This document shows, piece by piece, positions 54,101 through 61,873 of a DNA stretch of 64,000 nt (the first letter of the stretch is position 1; every line of letters starts with the position of its first letter). Location of the stretch: positions 1 to 64,000 of the forward strand of contig JAZODH010000041.1 of assembly GCA_045596925.1 (NCBI GenBank). Direction: 5' to 3'. The notes beneath the pieces were generated by a model. It made no database searches. It saw nothing but the letters and a program-made list of their open reading frames with translations, and had not been told where the DNA came from. Made by a program: the position numbers and the translations under genes. Origin of the DNA: SIG710 sp045596925 (lineage in GTDB: Bacteria > Bacillota > Clostridia > Oscillospirales > CAG-272).

Positions 54101-54328
54101 ATCGAGACCGTCAATGAGAATACTTTCGGTTGCTCTGGCAACGTCCTTGTAGCGCTTGACGTACTCGCCGTACGAGATGGCATTCAGCAGCTCTTTGACG
54201 TCACTGATGGTGGTGTCTGAGACCGAGCCGTCATCTGCGGCAAATGCAACGCCGGTACAAAGCGTACCCATAAGCATTACAAGCGCCAGGAACAGGGCAA
54301 GAGTTCTCAGAGATCTTGTTCTTTTCAT
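51176..54328 (-). CDS. Very large multi-domain extracellular solute-binding protein
   Basis: The ATG at 54328 follows AGGAGG and gives 1050 residues; the frame is open upstream but only through the 5' leader. A signal peptide ends near VAFA-ADD (about residue 31), with no lipobox and no C-terminal membrane segment. Two beta-sandwich, carbohydrate-module-like domains follow (about 45-240 and 265-450), then a helical linker, then a family-1 solute-binding domain from about residue 590 (VWLAYGRDQSQVIRNLV, GKGPDVYIG, FYRKDILVDLGIDIPKTWDD). The usual size is 400-550. It is the first gene of the transporter operon and probably binds a glycan with its extra domains. Confidence 0.85.
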   Translation of the reverse strand: MKRTRSLRTLALFLALVMLMGTLCTGVAFAADDGSVSDTTISDVKELLNAISYGEYVKRYKDVARATESILIDGLDYDPENTTAEVEEREYEGVTSVYVPNIGTIAWKVTVPETAKYSIKLNCYSVEAKSVSIQRIFRINGKVPFAEARYLSITKVWNNAYEDLNDAGRPFKTDIDNNELRPSMIQAPEWREYELRDMDGFYPESFEIVLEAGENLISLESVSEPLAIASIELFPHVDLVSYDSVKEGYDKNGYTAAEKGHSIKIEAEIPEASSSQTVYPLEDVSSSLNSPSDSSRTLLNVIGGDKWQTSGQWVRYKFTPEVSGLYNIVARYKQNVNDGLFSSRQIYIYGGQYNGIPFAEATRARFNYSDDWVVEPIGDGEQSFEFYFEAGVEYTVMFEVSLGSMGDMVRRVQEALNTINAAYLNIIKLTGTSPDNYRDYGFTRVLPDAITDMKLMSNELYAIAEYLQEEAGIKGSNIATLDRVAWLLDEMSSDEDVIAKNLSELKSYIGNLATWISTAKCQPLMVDYFMIQSSEDKLPRANAGFFSEFGYEMRKFFMSFVRNYDRMGSQHEITEDDEAIEVWLAYGRDQSQVIRNLVNNNFTPETGIMVDLKLVAAGTLLPSILAGKGPDVYIGLGQAEVINYAIRSALLPIEGFEGYEETIQAYNDAAMAPLGIAGADEVYHCYGLPETQTFPMMFYRKDILVDLGIDIPKTWDDILEAVPVLQANKMEIGLTPSYNMFLYQMGGTQYADNGMRINLDSNTALEAFEMMCNMFTMYSFPYSYDFSNRFRTGEMPIGIAEYSGTYNQLIVFATEIKGLWGFSPLPGMMDENGEINNVSISTVTAIVMISGCEQPKKAWEFMRWQAGEQCQIDYSNEMVALLGDSAKHPTANRDALSSLPWTTDELANLELQFNNLASIPNYPGYYYIDRYTNFAFLDAYNNKANPVTELLSYINTINKEITRKREEFGLETLEIGQTLAEKRLDQAKDALSAIKGYEAQVQQAMDAIESGDNIEAISAAALALEAADAKTFGTIAEYLKDAATALATYE

Positions 54329-54513
54329 GTGCTTTTCCTCCTGAAAATGTTTCAGAAACAAATTATCCGTGTCCATTCGCACCGGAGACCCGATTGCGTC
54401 CGGCAGCGAAAGCGCACTGCACGGTTTTGTCCCTGCAAGATAAAAGGGGGATCCTGTCGGCACGGCCGATGCAAACGACGCGTCCGCTGAATCACCCAAA
54501 TATTTACACCACA
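54329..54513 (-). other. Long 5' leader of the transporter operon
   Basis: From the promoter at 54514-54542 to the ATG lies about 180 nt of leader. A small hairpin CTGAAACATTTTCAG ends against the AGGAGG site and could affect initiation. No known riboswitch or T-box was recognised here. Confidence 0.4.
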
Positions 54514-54542
54514 ATGATACCACAGAAACCCTTTTTTGTCAA
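54514..54542 (-). promoter_or_regulatory. Sigma-A promoter of the carbohydrate transporter operon
   Basis: Minus-strand TTGACA (54537-54542) and TATCAT (54514-54519) are spaced by 17 bp. All seven genes down to 42294 are close-packed on this strand, with gaps of 1 to 46 nt. Confidence 0.8.
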
Positions 54543-54635
54543 GGAATATATTTATATAATAATAGGCGAAATCCCTTACAGAATAAGGCTTTTCGGGGAT
54601 GTTTTCTTGCATGTTTTCCCGCATTTTTTGTCAAG

Positions 54636-54667
54636 TGTAAACATCATTTTTTAAATAAATGTTTACA
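54636..54667. promoter_or_regulatory. Inverted repeat, candidate operator upstream of the transporter operon
   Basis: TGTAAACAT (54636-54644) and ATGTTTACA (54659-54667) form a perfect 9-bp inverted repeat with a 14-bp A/T spacer, about 95 bp above the promoter -35. TGTAAACxTTTACA-like half-sites are used by LacI-family sugar regulators. The rest of the gene-free stretch 54543-55039 is A/T-rich with nothing else recognised. Confidence 0.45.
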
Positions 54668-55039
54668 GGTAAATATAATTCACTAATATCGTGCTTTTGC
54701 ACATACAATCCGCCTTTTTTTGTGCACTTTCTCCAAGCTCTTCCACTTCATCATAAAAGGCGTTTTGTTAAACAGTAATTGCCATTCACCCGCCACAAAA
54801 AAGCAAAATCGAGTCAAAAATTCGTCCGTCACCATATATTTGTGAAATTTACACAAATTTCTATTCAAATTTTCTACACATATTTTTCATCGACAAGCTT
54901 TGTTTTTTTCTGTAAAAGATCCTGTATTTTTACAATTCTTGGTTTTTTTGACATATTATGTAATTTTTCTTGTTTTTCGACCCTTTATATCCATTTTGAC
55001 AAAAATTCCGAAAAAACATGGCTTTTTTATTTTTTATCG

Positions 55040-55068
55040 TTGACATTGCGCCCGTGTTATATTATAAT
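55040..55068 (+). promoter_or_regulatory. Consensus promoter of the glucokinase gene
   Basis: TTGACA (55040-55045) and TATAAT (55063-55068) match consensus with a 17-bp spacer, 38 bp before the ATG. Confidence 0.9.
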
Positions 55069-55106
55069 GTAATCATCACAAATATAAGAAACGAGGTTTA
55101 CGCACT

Positions 55107-56066
55107 ATGTATCGTATAGGTATCGACCTGGGCGGAACGAACATCGCCGCAGGTATCGTTGACAGCAATTTCAAGATCATTGCCAAGGCGTCCACTCCCA
55201 CTGTTGTAAACGAGGGCGCAGAACGCGTCGCTTGTGATATCGCCGAGCTTTGTAAAAATATCGCGGCGGAAAACAACATTTCCATGAGTGAGATCGAGTC
55301 AATCGGTATCGCTTCTCCCGGAATCGCAAACAACGTAGACGGCGTGGTTGAATACGCAAACAACCTTCCCTTCCACAAGTTCCCTATCTGTAAACTGGTT
55401 TCGGAAGCTACGGGCGTTGCTTCCGTTCACGTTGAGAACGATGCAAATGCGGCCGCTTGGGGTGAAGCCCTCGCAGGCGCGGCAAAGGGCACAACAAGCT
55501 CCATCATGATCACCCTGGGAACAGGCGTCGGCGGCGGTATCATCATCAACGGCAAGGTATATTCCGGCTTCAACTTTGCGGGTGCCGAGCTTGGTCACAT
55601 CGTAATCGAGCATGACGGACTTCCCTGCTCTTGCGGCAGAAAGGGCTGCTGGGAGGCATACAGCTCCGCAACGGGTCTTATTAACATGACAAAGAAAAAG
55701 ATCGAGGAGTGCAATGCAGCAGGCGTTCCTACTCTTATGAACGACATTGCAGCCGAAAAGGGCAAGGTCAGCGGCGTTACGGCGTTCAAGGCAATGCGCG
55801 CAGGAGACAAGGCGGGTGCTGAAGTGGTTGACTGTTACATCAAGTACTTAGCTTGCGGTCTTATCAACATCATCAACATCTTCCAGCCTCAGGTGGTTTC
55901 CCTTGGCGGCGGTGTTTCGGGCGAGGGTCAGGCTCTTATCGATATGCTCCTTCCCTTGATTCGTGCCGAGGTCTACGGTCAGGGCGTAGTTCCCGCCACA
56001 GAGATCAGAATCGCACAGCTTGGCAACGATGCGGGCATCGTCGGCGCGGCGACACTTGGAATGTAA
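55107..56066 (+). CDS. glcK: ROK-family glucokinase
   Basis: The 319-residue product has the phosphate loop IGIDLGGTNIAAGIV at residues 3-17, ENDANAAAWGE with the catalytic Asp, and the ROK zinc motif CSCGRKGCWEAYSSATG. The ROK group includes glucokinases that phosphorylate glucose and other hexoses in the cytoplasm with ATP. No helix-turn-helix precedes the kinase, so it is an enzyme rather than a NagC-type repressor. It is divergent from the carbohydrate transporter operon, which may supply its substrate, though many bacteria keep this gene independently. Confidence 0.93.
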   Translation: MYRIGIDLGGTNIAAGIVDSNFKIIAKASTPTVVNEGAERVACDIAELCKNIAAENNISMSEIESIGIASPGIANNVDGVVEYANNLPFHKFPICKLVSEATGVASVHVENDANAAAWGEALAGAAKGTTSSIMITLGTGVGGGIIINGKVYSGFNFAGAELGHIVIEHDGLPCSCGRKGCWEAYSSATGLINMTKKKIEECNAAGVPTLMNDIAAEKGKVSGVTAFKAMRAGDKAGAEVVDCYIKYLACGLINIINIFQPQVVSLGGGVSGEGQALIDMLLPLIRAEVYGQGVVPATEIRIAQLGNDAGIVGAATLGM

Positions 56067-56098
56067 ATAAACGCTTTATTATCGAAAAAAGCATAAAC

Positions 56099-56133
56099 AA
56101 ACGCACCGCAGATAATCTGCGGTGCGTTTTCTC
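56099..56133 (+). terminator. Terminator of the glucokinase gene
   Basis: A 14-bp perfect stem (56099-56112 with 56116-56129) encloses a 3-nt loop. A TTTT run and TCTC follow. Confidence 0.88.
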
Positions 56134-56190
56134 GTAAAAAGCGCGTAGGTCGGGGGCTTACTCCCGCCGAAAGCCTCCTTGGAACCAATC

Positions 56191-56219
56191 AAAAACCCCG
56201 ACAGACGCGCTGTCGGGGT
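56191..56219 (-). terminator. Terminator of the fakB-fakA operon
   Basis: A 10-bp stem ACCCCGACAG (56195-56204 with 56210-56219) has a T-run on the minus strand. It lies just beyond the stop at 56226. Confidence 0.82.
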
Positions 56220-56225
56220 CGTTTT

Positions 56226-57935
56226 TTATTCTGCTACGAAAATATAAGGATAGATCTCCTGTCCGCCGTCGATAAAATATATCTCTGCATCGGAATACTT
56301 TTCGGACAAGTATGCCGTCAGCTCCTCTTGCTCCGCAGGAGCGGAATCAGCACCCGCAAATACGGTCAGCATGAACTTATCGGGAAGCTCCAGAAGCTTT
56401 GATGCCAGGGCTTTTACCGCCGCCATTCTGTCCTGCTCGGAAACAACGATCTCCTTGTCGATAATTCCCATAGTATCTCCGCTCTTTATCTGGACACCGC
56501 TGATCTCGGCATCGCGGATCGAGGGAGAAACGTAGCCCGCACTTACGCGCTTCATAGCCTCCTCCATTTCGGAAATGACCGCGTCAACGTCGGGATTATC
56601 AAGATTTGCCGCAGAAATGGCAACGTAGCCCGTTCCAATATTCTTGCTGGGAATAACATGGACCTGAGCATCCTTGTGAAGCTCGCCCGCCTGCTGCGCC
56701 GCCATAAAAATGTTGGAATTGTTGGGAAAAACGAAGATATGCTCGGCACTGATCTGCTCAAACGCCTCAATAAAATCACGGGTCGAGGGGTTTTGGGTCT
56801 GTCCGCCGGGGACTACCACGTCGGTGCCAAGCTGTGTGAACAGCTCGGTGACACCGGGACCGTTACTCACCGCAACGATACCGTATCTCTTGGCGGAAGC
56901 CGATTCCTTCGCTTCGGATTTATCGGGTTTGCCAGACTCAAGCTCGGTGTGCTGAACCGACATATTTTCGATCTTTACAGTCAGAAATTCGCCGAATTTT
57001 CTGCCGTACTCAAGGACCTTTTCGGGTGTAAAGGTGTGAACGTGCAATTTTACGATGCTTTCGGTCTTGAAAGCAACCACAGAGTCGCCCACACTCGCCA
57101 GAAAGGTACGAAGTGCATCAATATCAAAGCTCTCAACGTCGGTCTTTGACCGCTGGAGCTGGAGAAGAAGCTCGGTGCAATATCCGTAGGTCATCTCACT
57201 GTTCTCGTTGAAAGCAAAGCTTACGGGTGCCGCCGTCTTGGGTGCAGGTGTCGCCGCACTTTCAGGCTCGTCGGTAGCCTCCTCGCCGTTGAGAACGCGG
57301 TTGAAGCCCTCCATGATATAGAGAAGTCCCGCTCCGCCGCTGTCTACGACGCCTGCTTCCTTGAGAACCGCCAGGATCTCGGGAGTGCGGTCGAGAGAAG
57401 CGTGCATCTCCTTTACCAGATCCGCAAACAGAGAACGGATCGTGCTCTTGGGAGTCAGGTTAGCCACCGCATATTCCACCGCCTCGCGGGCAACCGTGAG
57501 GATAGTTCCCTCCGCAGGGTTCATAACCGAGGAATAAGCCTGCTCAACGCCCATTTCAAGGGCATGGGCAAAGGTCGCGGGATCGGCAGTCTTGGATTTT
57601 GAAAGTCCCTTTGACATTCCCGCAAAAAATTGGGACAAAATAACGCCCGAGTTGCCTCTTGCGCCCAGCAGCATACCGTGGGAAAGGGTCTTCATCACCT
57701 CTGCCAGGTCGTCGGAATCGATATTCTCGATAGCCGCGATGCCGCTCTCGATGGTCATTCGCATATTGTCGCCCGTATCGCCGTCAGGCACCGGGAAGAC
57801 GTTAAGCTTATTTACCTCGTCGGAATTGGAGCGAAGTCTGCTTGCGCCGCCCTTCGCCATCTTCGAAAAAAGGATACCGCCCAGGTCCTTTATATTAAAA
57901 TTTCCCTTGGGAGCCTTCTTTTCCTTATTTGCCAT
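56226..57935 (-). CDS. fakA: DAK2-domain fatty acid kinase FakA
   Basis: The 569-residue protein has a Dak2-type ATP-binding domain with NVFPVPDGDTGDNM near residues 45-58 (Mg-binding Asps), a middle domain, and a C-terminal domain ending near IFVAE, the YloV/FakA layout. FakA phosphorylates fatty acids held by a FakB (DegV) protein, giving acyl-phosphate for phospholipid synthesis from exogenous fatty acids. Its FakB partner gene lies immediately upstream, 33 nt away, under a MarR-family regulator, which supports the assignment. Confidence 0.88.
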   Translation of the reverse strand: MANKEKKAPKGNFNIKDLGGILFSKMAKGGASRLRSNSDEVNKLNVFPVPDGDTGDNMRMTIESGIAAIENIDSDDLAEVMKTLSHGMLLGARGNSGVILSQFFAGMSKGLSKSKTADPATFAHALEMGVEQAYSSVMNPAEGTILTVAREAVEYAVANLTPKSTIRSLFADLVKEMHASLDRTPEILAVLKEAGVVDSGGAGLLYIMEGFNRVLNGEEATDEPESAATPAPKTAAPVSFAFNENSEMTYGYCTELLLQLQRSKTDVESFDIDALRTFLASVGDSVVAFKTESIVKLHVHTFTPEKVLEYGRKFGEFLTVKIENMSVQHTELESGKPDKSEAKESASAKRYGIVAVSNGPGVTELFTQLGTDVVVPGGQTQNPSTRDFIEAFEQISAEHIFVFPNNSNIFMAAQQAGELHKDAQVHVIPSKNIGTGYVAISAANLDNPDVDAVISEMEEAMKRVSAGYVSPSIRDAEISGVQIKSGDTMGIIDKEIVVSEQDRMAAVKALASKLLELPDKFMLTVFAGADSAPAEQEELTAYLSEKYSDAEIYFIDGGQEIYPYIFVAE

Positions 57936-57968
57936 AAACTTTTATCTCCGTATGAATTTTTATCTGCG

Positions 57969-58835
57969 TCAATTAAGTCGGCTCTTGCCCGGGAAAAACA
58001 GAGCAACGGTGCCGGGGCCGGAATGGGAACCGATGATGGGTCCAACATCCGTGATAAGCTCGACCTTAGCGCCGTATTTCGTTTTGAGAAGGTCCGCTAA
58101 GTACTGCGCATCTGCCATACAGTCACCGTGGGAGATAAAGGCGATGCCGCCGAGATCGGTGGCAAGCTCGCCGTACTTGTCTGCCATGGCGTTCAGAGAC
58201 ATCTTTCTGCCTCTGACCTTGGAATAGGGCACCAGATGACCCTCGTCGTCCATGCGGAGCACGGGCTTGATACCGAGCATATTTCCAAAGAAAGCCGCCG
58301 CTGCGCTGATTCTGCCGCCGCGCTTCAGGTATACCAGATCGTCAACGGTAAACCAGATAGATATCTTCAGCTTGATATCCTCAGCATAATCCGCTGCCTC
58401 GTCGACGGTGGCACCCGCATTCTTTTTGTCGTTTACAAGCTTTACGATAAGACCGTAGCCCGCAGACGCGGAAAGGGTATCTACAACTCTGATAGTACGG
58501 TCGGGATATTTTTCCGCAAGTCCTACGGAAGCAAGTCTTGCAGAATTATACGTGGTACTCAGTGCCGAGGAAAATCCAATATAAAGAACGTCCCTGCCCT
58601 GCAACAGTACTTCCTCAAAGGCCTTCTCAAACTCCGCCACGTTAACGGCAGAGGTCTTAGGGGTGGCGCCCTCTCTCATCTTCTGATAAAAGTCTCCGAT
58701 GTCAACGTCGTCAAGTGAGGCCGTTTCATCGCCGTCATAGTGCAGATGCAGGCTTTTACAGGGTATTTTCCATTCCTCGAGAAGAGATTTGGGCAGATCA
58801 CAGCCCGAATCGGTAAAAATAACGTAATCGTTCAT
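57969..58835 (-). CDS. fakB: DegV-family fatty-acid-binding protein FakB
   Basis: The ATG at 58835 follows AAGGAG and gives 288 residues. The opening FTDSGCDLP and the segments TSAVNVAEFEKAFEE, GFSSALSTTYNSARLA and the later FISHGDC are typical of DegV proteins, which clamp one fatty acid for phosphorylation by FakA. Substrate chain type cannot be read. It lies between the MarR gene (19 nt) and fakA (33 nt), so the three form one operon. Confidence 0.88.
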   Translation of the reverse strand: MNDYVIFTDSGCDLPKSLLEEWKIPCKSLHLHYDGDETASLDDVDIGDFYQKMREGATPKTSAVNVAEFEKAFEEVLLQGRDVLYIGFSSALSTTYNSARLASVGLAEKYPDRTIRVVDTLSASAGYGLIVKLVNDKKNAGATVDEAADYAEDIKLKISIWFTVDDLVYLKRGGRISAAAAFFGNMLGIKPVLRMDDEGHLVPYSKVRGRKMSLNAMADKYGELATDLGGIAFISHGDCMADAQYLADLLKTKYGAKVELITDVGPIIGSHSGPGTVALFFPGKSRLN

Positions 58836-58854
58836 TTGCTTTCTCCTTAATATT

Positions 58855-59289
58855 TCAGGTTGCCAGGCCGTCAAGGCGATCAGAGATTATCGAAAGGCAT
58901 TTGTAGAAATTCTCGCGCTCGTTCTCGGTCAGCTCGTCGTCAATTTCAGCGAGCACTCCTTTTACCTTGTCGGAAATCTGCTTTCCTGCCGCCTCACCCT
59001 TTTCGGTAAGCACCAGGGGGGCCTTATATCTCTTTGCCTTCCTCGACTGGCAGACGATATATCCGTTTTTTTCAAGATGGTCGATGGAGCGTGATATGGT
59101 GGCCTTGTCCTCCTCGCATCTTTCGCAGAGGTCGGTCGCGGTGAGAGATTCGGAGGTATAAAGGTAATACAAGCAGGAAACGTGCGGGCTTTTCAGATCG
59201 TAGTCTGCCATTTCCCTGTTCTTGATTTTCCTTATATTACGGCTTATCTTCGTTATCAAGACCGTAAATTTTTCAAATCTCTCTTTCAT
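58855..59289 (-). CDS. MarR-family transcriptional regulator
   Basis: The ATG at 59289 follows GGAGGT and gives 144 residues. The winged helix-turn-helix is at about 45-100 (LTATDLCERCEEDKATISRSIDHLEKNGYIV), flanked by dimerisation helices. A regulator next to fakB-fakA is reminiscent of FabT, which controls fatty acid genes, so this protein may sense acyl groups. A 7-bp palindrome overlapping the likely transcription start suggests it represses its own operon. The ligand is not known. Confidence 0.9.
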   Translation of the reverse strand: MKERFEKFTVLITKISRNIRKIKNREMADYDLKSPHVSCLYYLYTSESLTATDLCERCEEDKATISRSIDHLEKNGYIVCQSRKAKRYKAPLVLTEKGEAAGKQISDKVKGVLAEIDDELTENERENFYKCLSIISDRLDGLAT

Positions 59290-59306
59290 GAGTACCTCCG
59301 CGCATT

Positions 59307-59324
59307 TTGTTGATATTTCAACAA
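59307..59324. promoter_or_regulatory. Palindromic operator of the MarR-fakB-fakA operon
   Basis: TTGTTGATATTTCAACAA is a perfect 7-bp inverted repeat with a 4-bp centre, a size suited to one MarR dimer. It lies between the -10 element (59334-59339) and the ribosome binding site, so a bound repressor would block transcription. Confidence 0.75.
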
Positions 59325-59333
59325 TCATGGAAT

Positions 59334-59362
59334 ATTATACCACGGTTTTCAGGAAAAGTCAA
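59334..59362 (-). promoter_or_regulatory. Sigma-A promoter of the MarR-fakB-fakA operon
   Basis: Minus-strand TTGACT (59357-59362) and TATAAT (59334-59339) are spaced by 17 bp, 44 bp above the MarR ATG. Confidence 0.85.
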
Positions 59363-59404
59363 CCATTTTATTAAATATTCGGCAGAAAACATCGAGGCAC
59401 AGAA

Positions 59405-59434
59405 AAACGGCGTCCCTTCTCGGGGACGCCGTTT
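59405..59434 (-). terminator. Terminator of the pheS-pheT operon
   Basis: A 12-bp stem AAACGGCGTCCC (59405-59416 with 59423-59434) has a TTTTCT tail on the minus strand. It begins 5 nt past the pheT stop. Confidence 0.85.
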
Positions 59435-59438
59435 AAAA

Positions 59439-61859
59439 TCATCTGAGTTCCACACCCATTGTGTGCTGGAGTTTTTTGAGGATTCTCTTGACGTAGCCGT
59501 CGATCTCCTCGCCCGTGAACTCATGGTCGTCGGGAGTGAATACGAGCTTGAACGCCATGCTCTTCTTACCCTCGCCGATCTGCGCACCGCGGTAAACGTC
59601 AAAGAGAGTTACCGAGGTAATATACTTGCAGGAAGACGCAATAGCCTCCTCAAGTGCGCCACAGGTGGTCTCCTCACCGCAAACAAGGGCAAGGTCACGT
59701 GTCTCTGCGGCGAACTTGGAGATAGGAGTGAAACGGATAGCCGTATCGAAATGCTCGGAGAGAAGCTGATAGTCAAGCTCGCCCACAAACACGGGCTTTT
59801 CAATGGCAAGCTCCTCGCAGACCTCGTAGGAAAGTCTGCCGAGATAGCCCACCTCAACGTCACCGAGAAGCACCTTTGCACTCATTCCGGGGTGCAGGAA
59901 GGGCTTTGTGTCGTCGCGAACGTAGGTGAATTTAAGATTGAACGTGTCAGCGATCGTCTCGTACGCACCCTTTGCGGTGAAGAAGGTCTCGTTGTCACCG
60001 AAAACGCCCACAGAAAGCATCATATGCTCCTCGGGATAGTCGGTGAGAGGCAGAGACTTGGGGATAAACTTGCGGGCGATCTCAAAGAACCTGCCTGCCA
60101 TATTTCCACGGCGGAGATTGCGGACTGCCGCATTCACCATAGAAGGTGCGAGAGTCGTTCTCATGAGCGAAAGATCCTCGCTGATAGGGTTCATGATGCG
60201 GATAGCGTTTCTCTCGGGCGCGTCCTCGGCGTACCTCAGCATATCAAGGTCACGGGGAGAGAAGAACGAGTAGAACATGGACTCATAGTAGCCCTGAGCC
60301 GCAAGCGCGCGCTTGAGCTTGAGCATTACCTTCTGGTCGTGATTGAGACCACCGCAGGTAACCTTTGCGGTACGCAGGAAAGAGGGCACGATATGCTCGT
60401 AGCCGTAAGAACGGATAACCTCCTCGGCAATATCCTGAACGTTATTGTCAATATCGTCACGGTAAGGAGGAACCATCACGGAAAGCTCGTCGCCGTTTAT
60501 CTTAGGCTCGAAGTTGAGAGCGGCGAGAGTACGGATAATATCCTTTTCGGGAACGGAAATTCCGAGGATCTCCTCCATTTTTGCGATGCTGACCGTAAGA
60601 GGCGTTGCCTCGGTGGAATTGCCCGAGGAACGCTCGATGTGGAGCTTTGAGACCTTGCCGCAACCAAGCTCGCAAACCAGGTGCAAAGCGCGCTTCATAC
60701 CAAGCTGAGTGGTATACTCGTCAAGTCCCTTTTCAAAGCGGGAGCTGGAGTCCGAGCTTTGACCCAGTGCACGTGAAGTTCTGCGGACGTTATCACGGGC
60801 GAATTTCGCGGACTCGAACATAACCGCCTTCGTGGTATCCTTGATCTCGGAGTTGAGACCGCCCATGATGCCCGCCAGAGCAACGGGTCTGTGACCGTCG
60901 CAGATGACCAGGTTTGCGGGGTTAAGCTCAAATTCCTTCTCGTCAAGAGTAGTGATCTTCTCGCCCTGCGCCGCACGGCGGACGATGATCTCGGAGTTTT
61001 CAAGGTCTGCCATGTCAAATGCGTGCATGGGCTGACCGAATTCCTTTAAAACGTAGTTTGTGATATCGACCATGTTGGAGATAGAGTTCACCCCAACCAG
61101 CGCCAGACGGCGGCGCATCCATGCGGGAGACTGTCCTATCTCAACGTCGGAAACGTAGTGGGCGATATAGCGAGGGCAAAGGTCGGGAGCCTCAACCGTT
61201 ACGTTAAAATCAAGATCTGCGCCGTTCTCCTCGTAGTCGAGGGCAGGCATTTTGAACTCCTTGCCCAGAACTGCCGCAACCTCGCGGGCGATACCGATAA
61301 TGCTCTGGCAGTCGGGACGGTTCGCGGTGATGGCGATATCGAAAATATAGTCGTCAAGACCGACGATGGGCTTTACATCTGCGCCAAGAGGTGCGTCTGC
61401 GGGAAGAATCAGCAGACCGTTATAACCTGCGCCCGGGTACATATCCTCGCTGACACCGATCTCAACGCCCGAGCAAAGCATACCCTCGGAATCAACTCCG
61501 CGGAGCTTGCCCTTTTTGATCGTCATGACCCCTTCAATGGTCGTGTGGTCCTTTGCGGTGGCGTAGACCGTTGCGCCCACAAGAGCAACGGGGAATCTGC
61601 CACCAACGCACACGTTATCCGCGCCACAGCAGATCTGGAACGTGCCCTTATCGCCGCAGTCAACGGTGCAAATATGAATGTGTGTGTCGGGAATAAGCTC
61701 GCAGGTCAAAACCTCACCTACCACAACTCCCGAAATGTCTTTTCCTATTTCGTTAAGCTCCTCGACCTCAAAGCCCACCGAGAACAAAAGTCTCTCAAGC
61801 TCCTTGGCGGGAACGTCAATGTCTACGTATTCACGAAGCCAACTAAGCGGTGCTAACAT
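59439..61859 (-). CDS. pheT: Phenylalanine--tRNA ligase, beta subunit
   Basis: The 806-residue protein has the usual beta-subunit domains: an OB-fold tRNA-binding domain at about 40-150, the B3/B4 editing domain that removes Tyr from tRNA-Phe, the B5 domain, a catalytic-like core at about 480-690, and the C-terminal FDX-ACB anticodon-binding domain (KFAAETRDLALVC onward). With PheS it forms the alpha2-beta2 synthetase. It starts 14 nt after pheS. Confidence 0.97.
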   Translation of the reverse strand: MLAPLSWLREYVDIDVPAKELERLLFSVGFEVEELNEIGKDISGVVVGEVLTCELIPDTHIHICTVDCGDKGTFQICCGADNVCVGGRFPVALVGATVYATAKDHTTIEGVMTIKKGKLRGVDSEGMLCSGVEIGVSEDMYPGAGYNGLLILPADAPLGADVKPIVGLDDYIFDIAITANRPDCQSIIGIAREVAAVLGKEFKMPALDYEENGADLDFNVTVEAPDLCPRYIAHYVSDVEIGQSPAWMRRRLALVGVNSISNMVDITNYVLKEFGQPMHAFDMADLENSEIIVRRAAQGEKITTLDEKEFELNPANLVICDGHRPVALAGIMGGLNSEIKDTTKAVMFESAKFARDNVRRTSRALGQSSDSSSRFEKGLDEYTTQLGMKRALHLVCELGCGKVSKLHIERSSGNSTEATPLTVSIAKMEEILGISVPEKDIIRTLAALNFEPKINGDELSVMVPPYRDDIDNNVQDIAEEVIRSYGYEHIVPSFLRTAKVTCGGLNHDQKVMLKLKRALAAQGYYESMFYSFFSPRDLDMLRYAEDAPERNAIRIMNPISEDLSLMRTTLAPSMVNAAVRNLRRGNMAGRFFEIARKFIPKSLPLTDYPEEHMMLSVGVFGDNETFFTAKGAYETIADTFNLKFTYVRDDTKPFLHPGMSAKVLLGDVEVGYLGRLSYEVCEELAIEKPVFVGELDYQLLSEHFDTAIRFTPISKFAAETRDLALVCGEETTCGALEEAIASSCKYITSVTLFDVYRGAQIGEGKKSMAFKLVFTPDDHEFTGEEIDGYVKRILKKLQHTMGVELR

Positions 61860-61873
61860 ATCCTTTTACCTCC

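Noticed and set aside
42294..54328. An ATP-binding subunit gene in the transporter operon
   Set aside because: No Walker A or LSGGQ sequence occurs in any frame of the operon, so the ATPase must be encoded elsewhere.
54329..54513. A known riboswitch in the transporter operon leader
   Set aside because: I compared it by eye with common classes (TPP, SAM, glmS, T-box, guanidine) and found none of their conserved sequence blocks.
59307..60650. A 447-codon plus-strand frame opposite pheT
   Set aside because: It mirrors a highly conserved synthetase gene, has no ribosome binding site or promoter, and its sequence has no recognisable domain. It is an antisense shadow.
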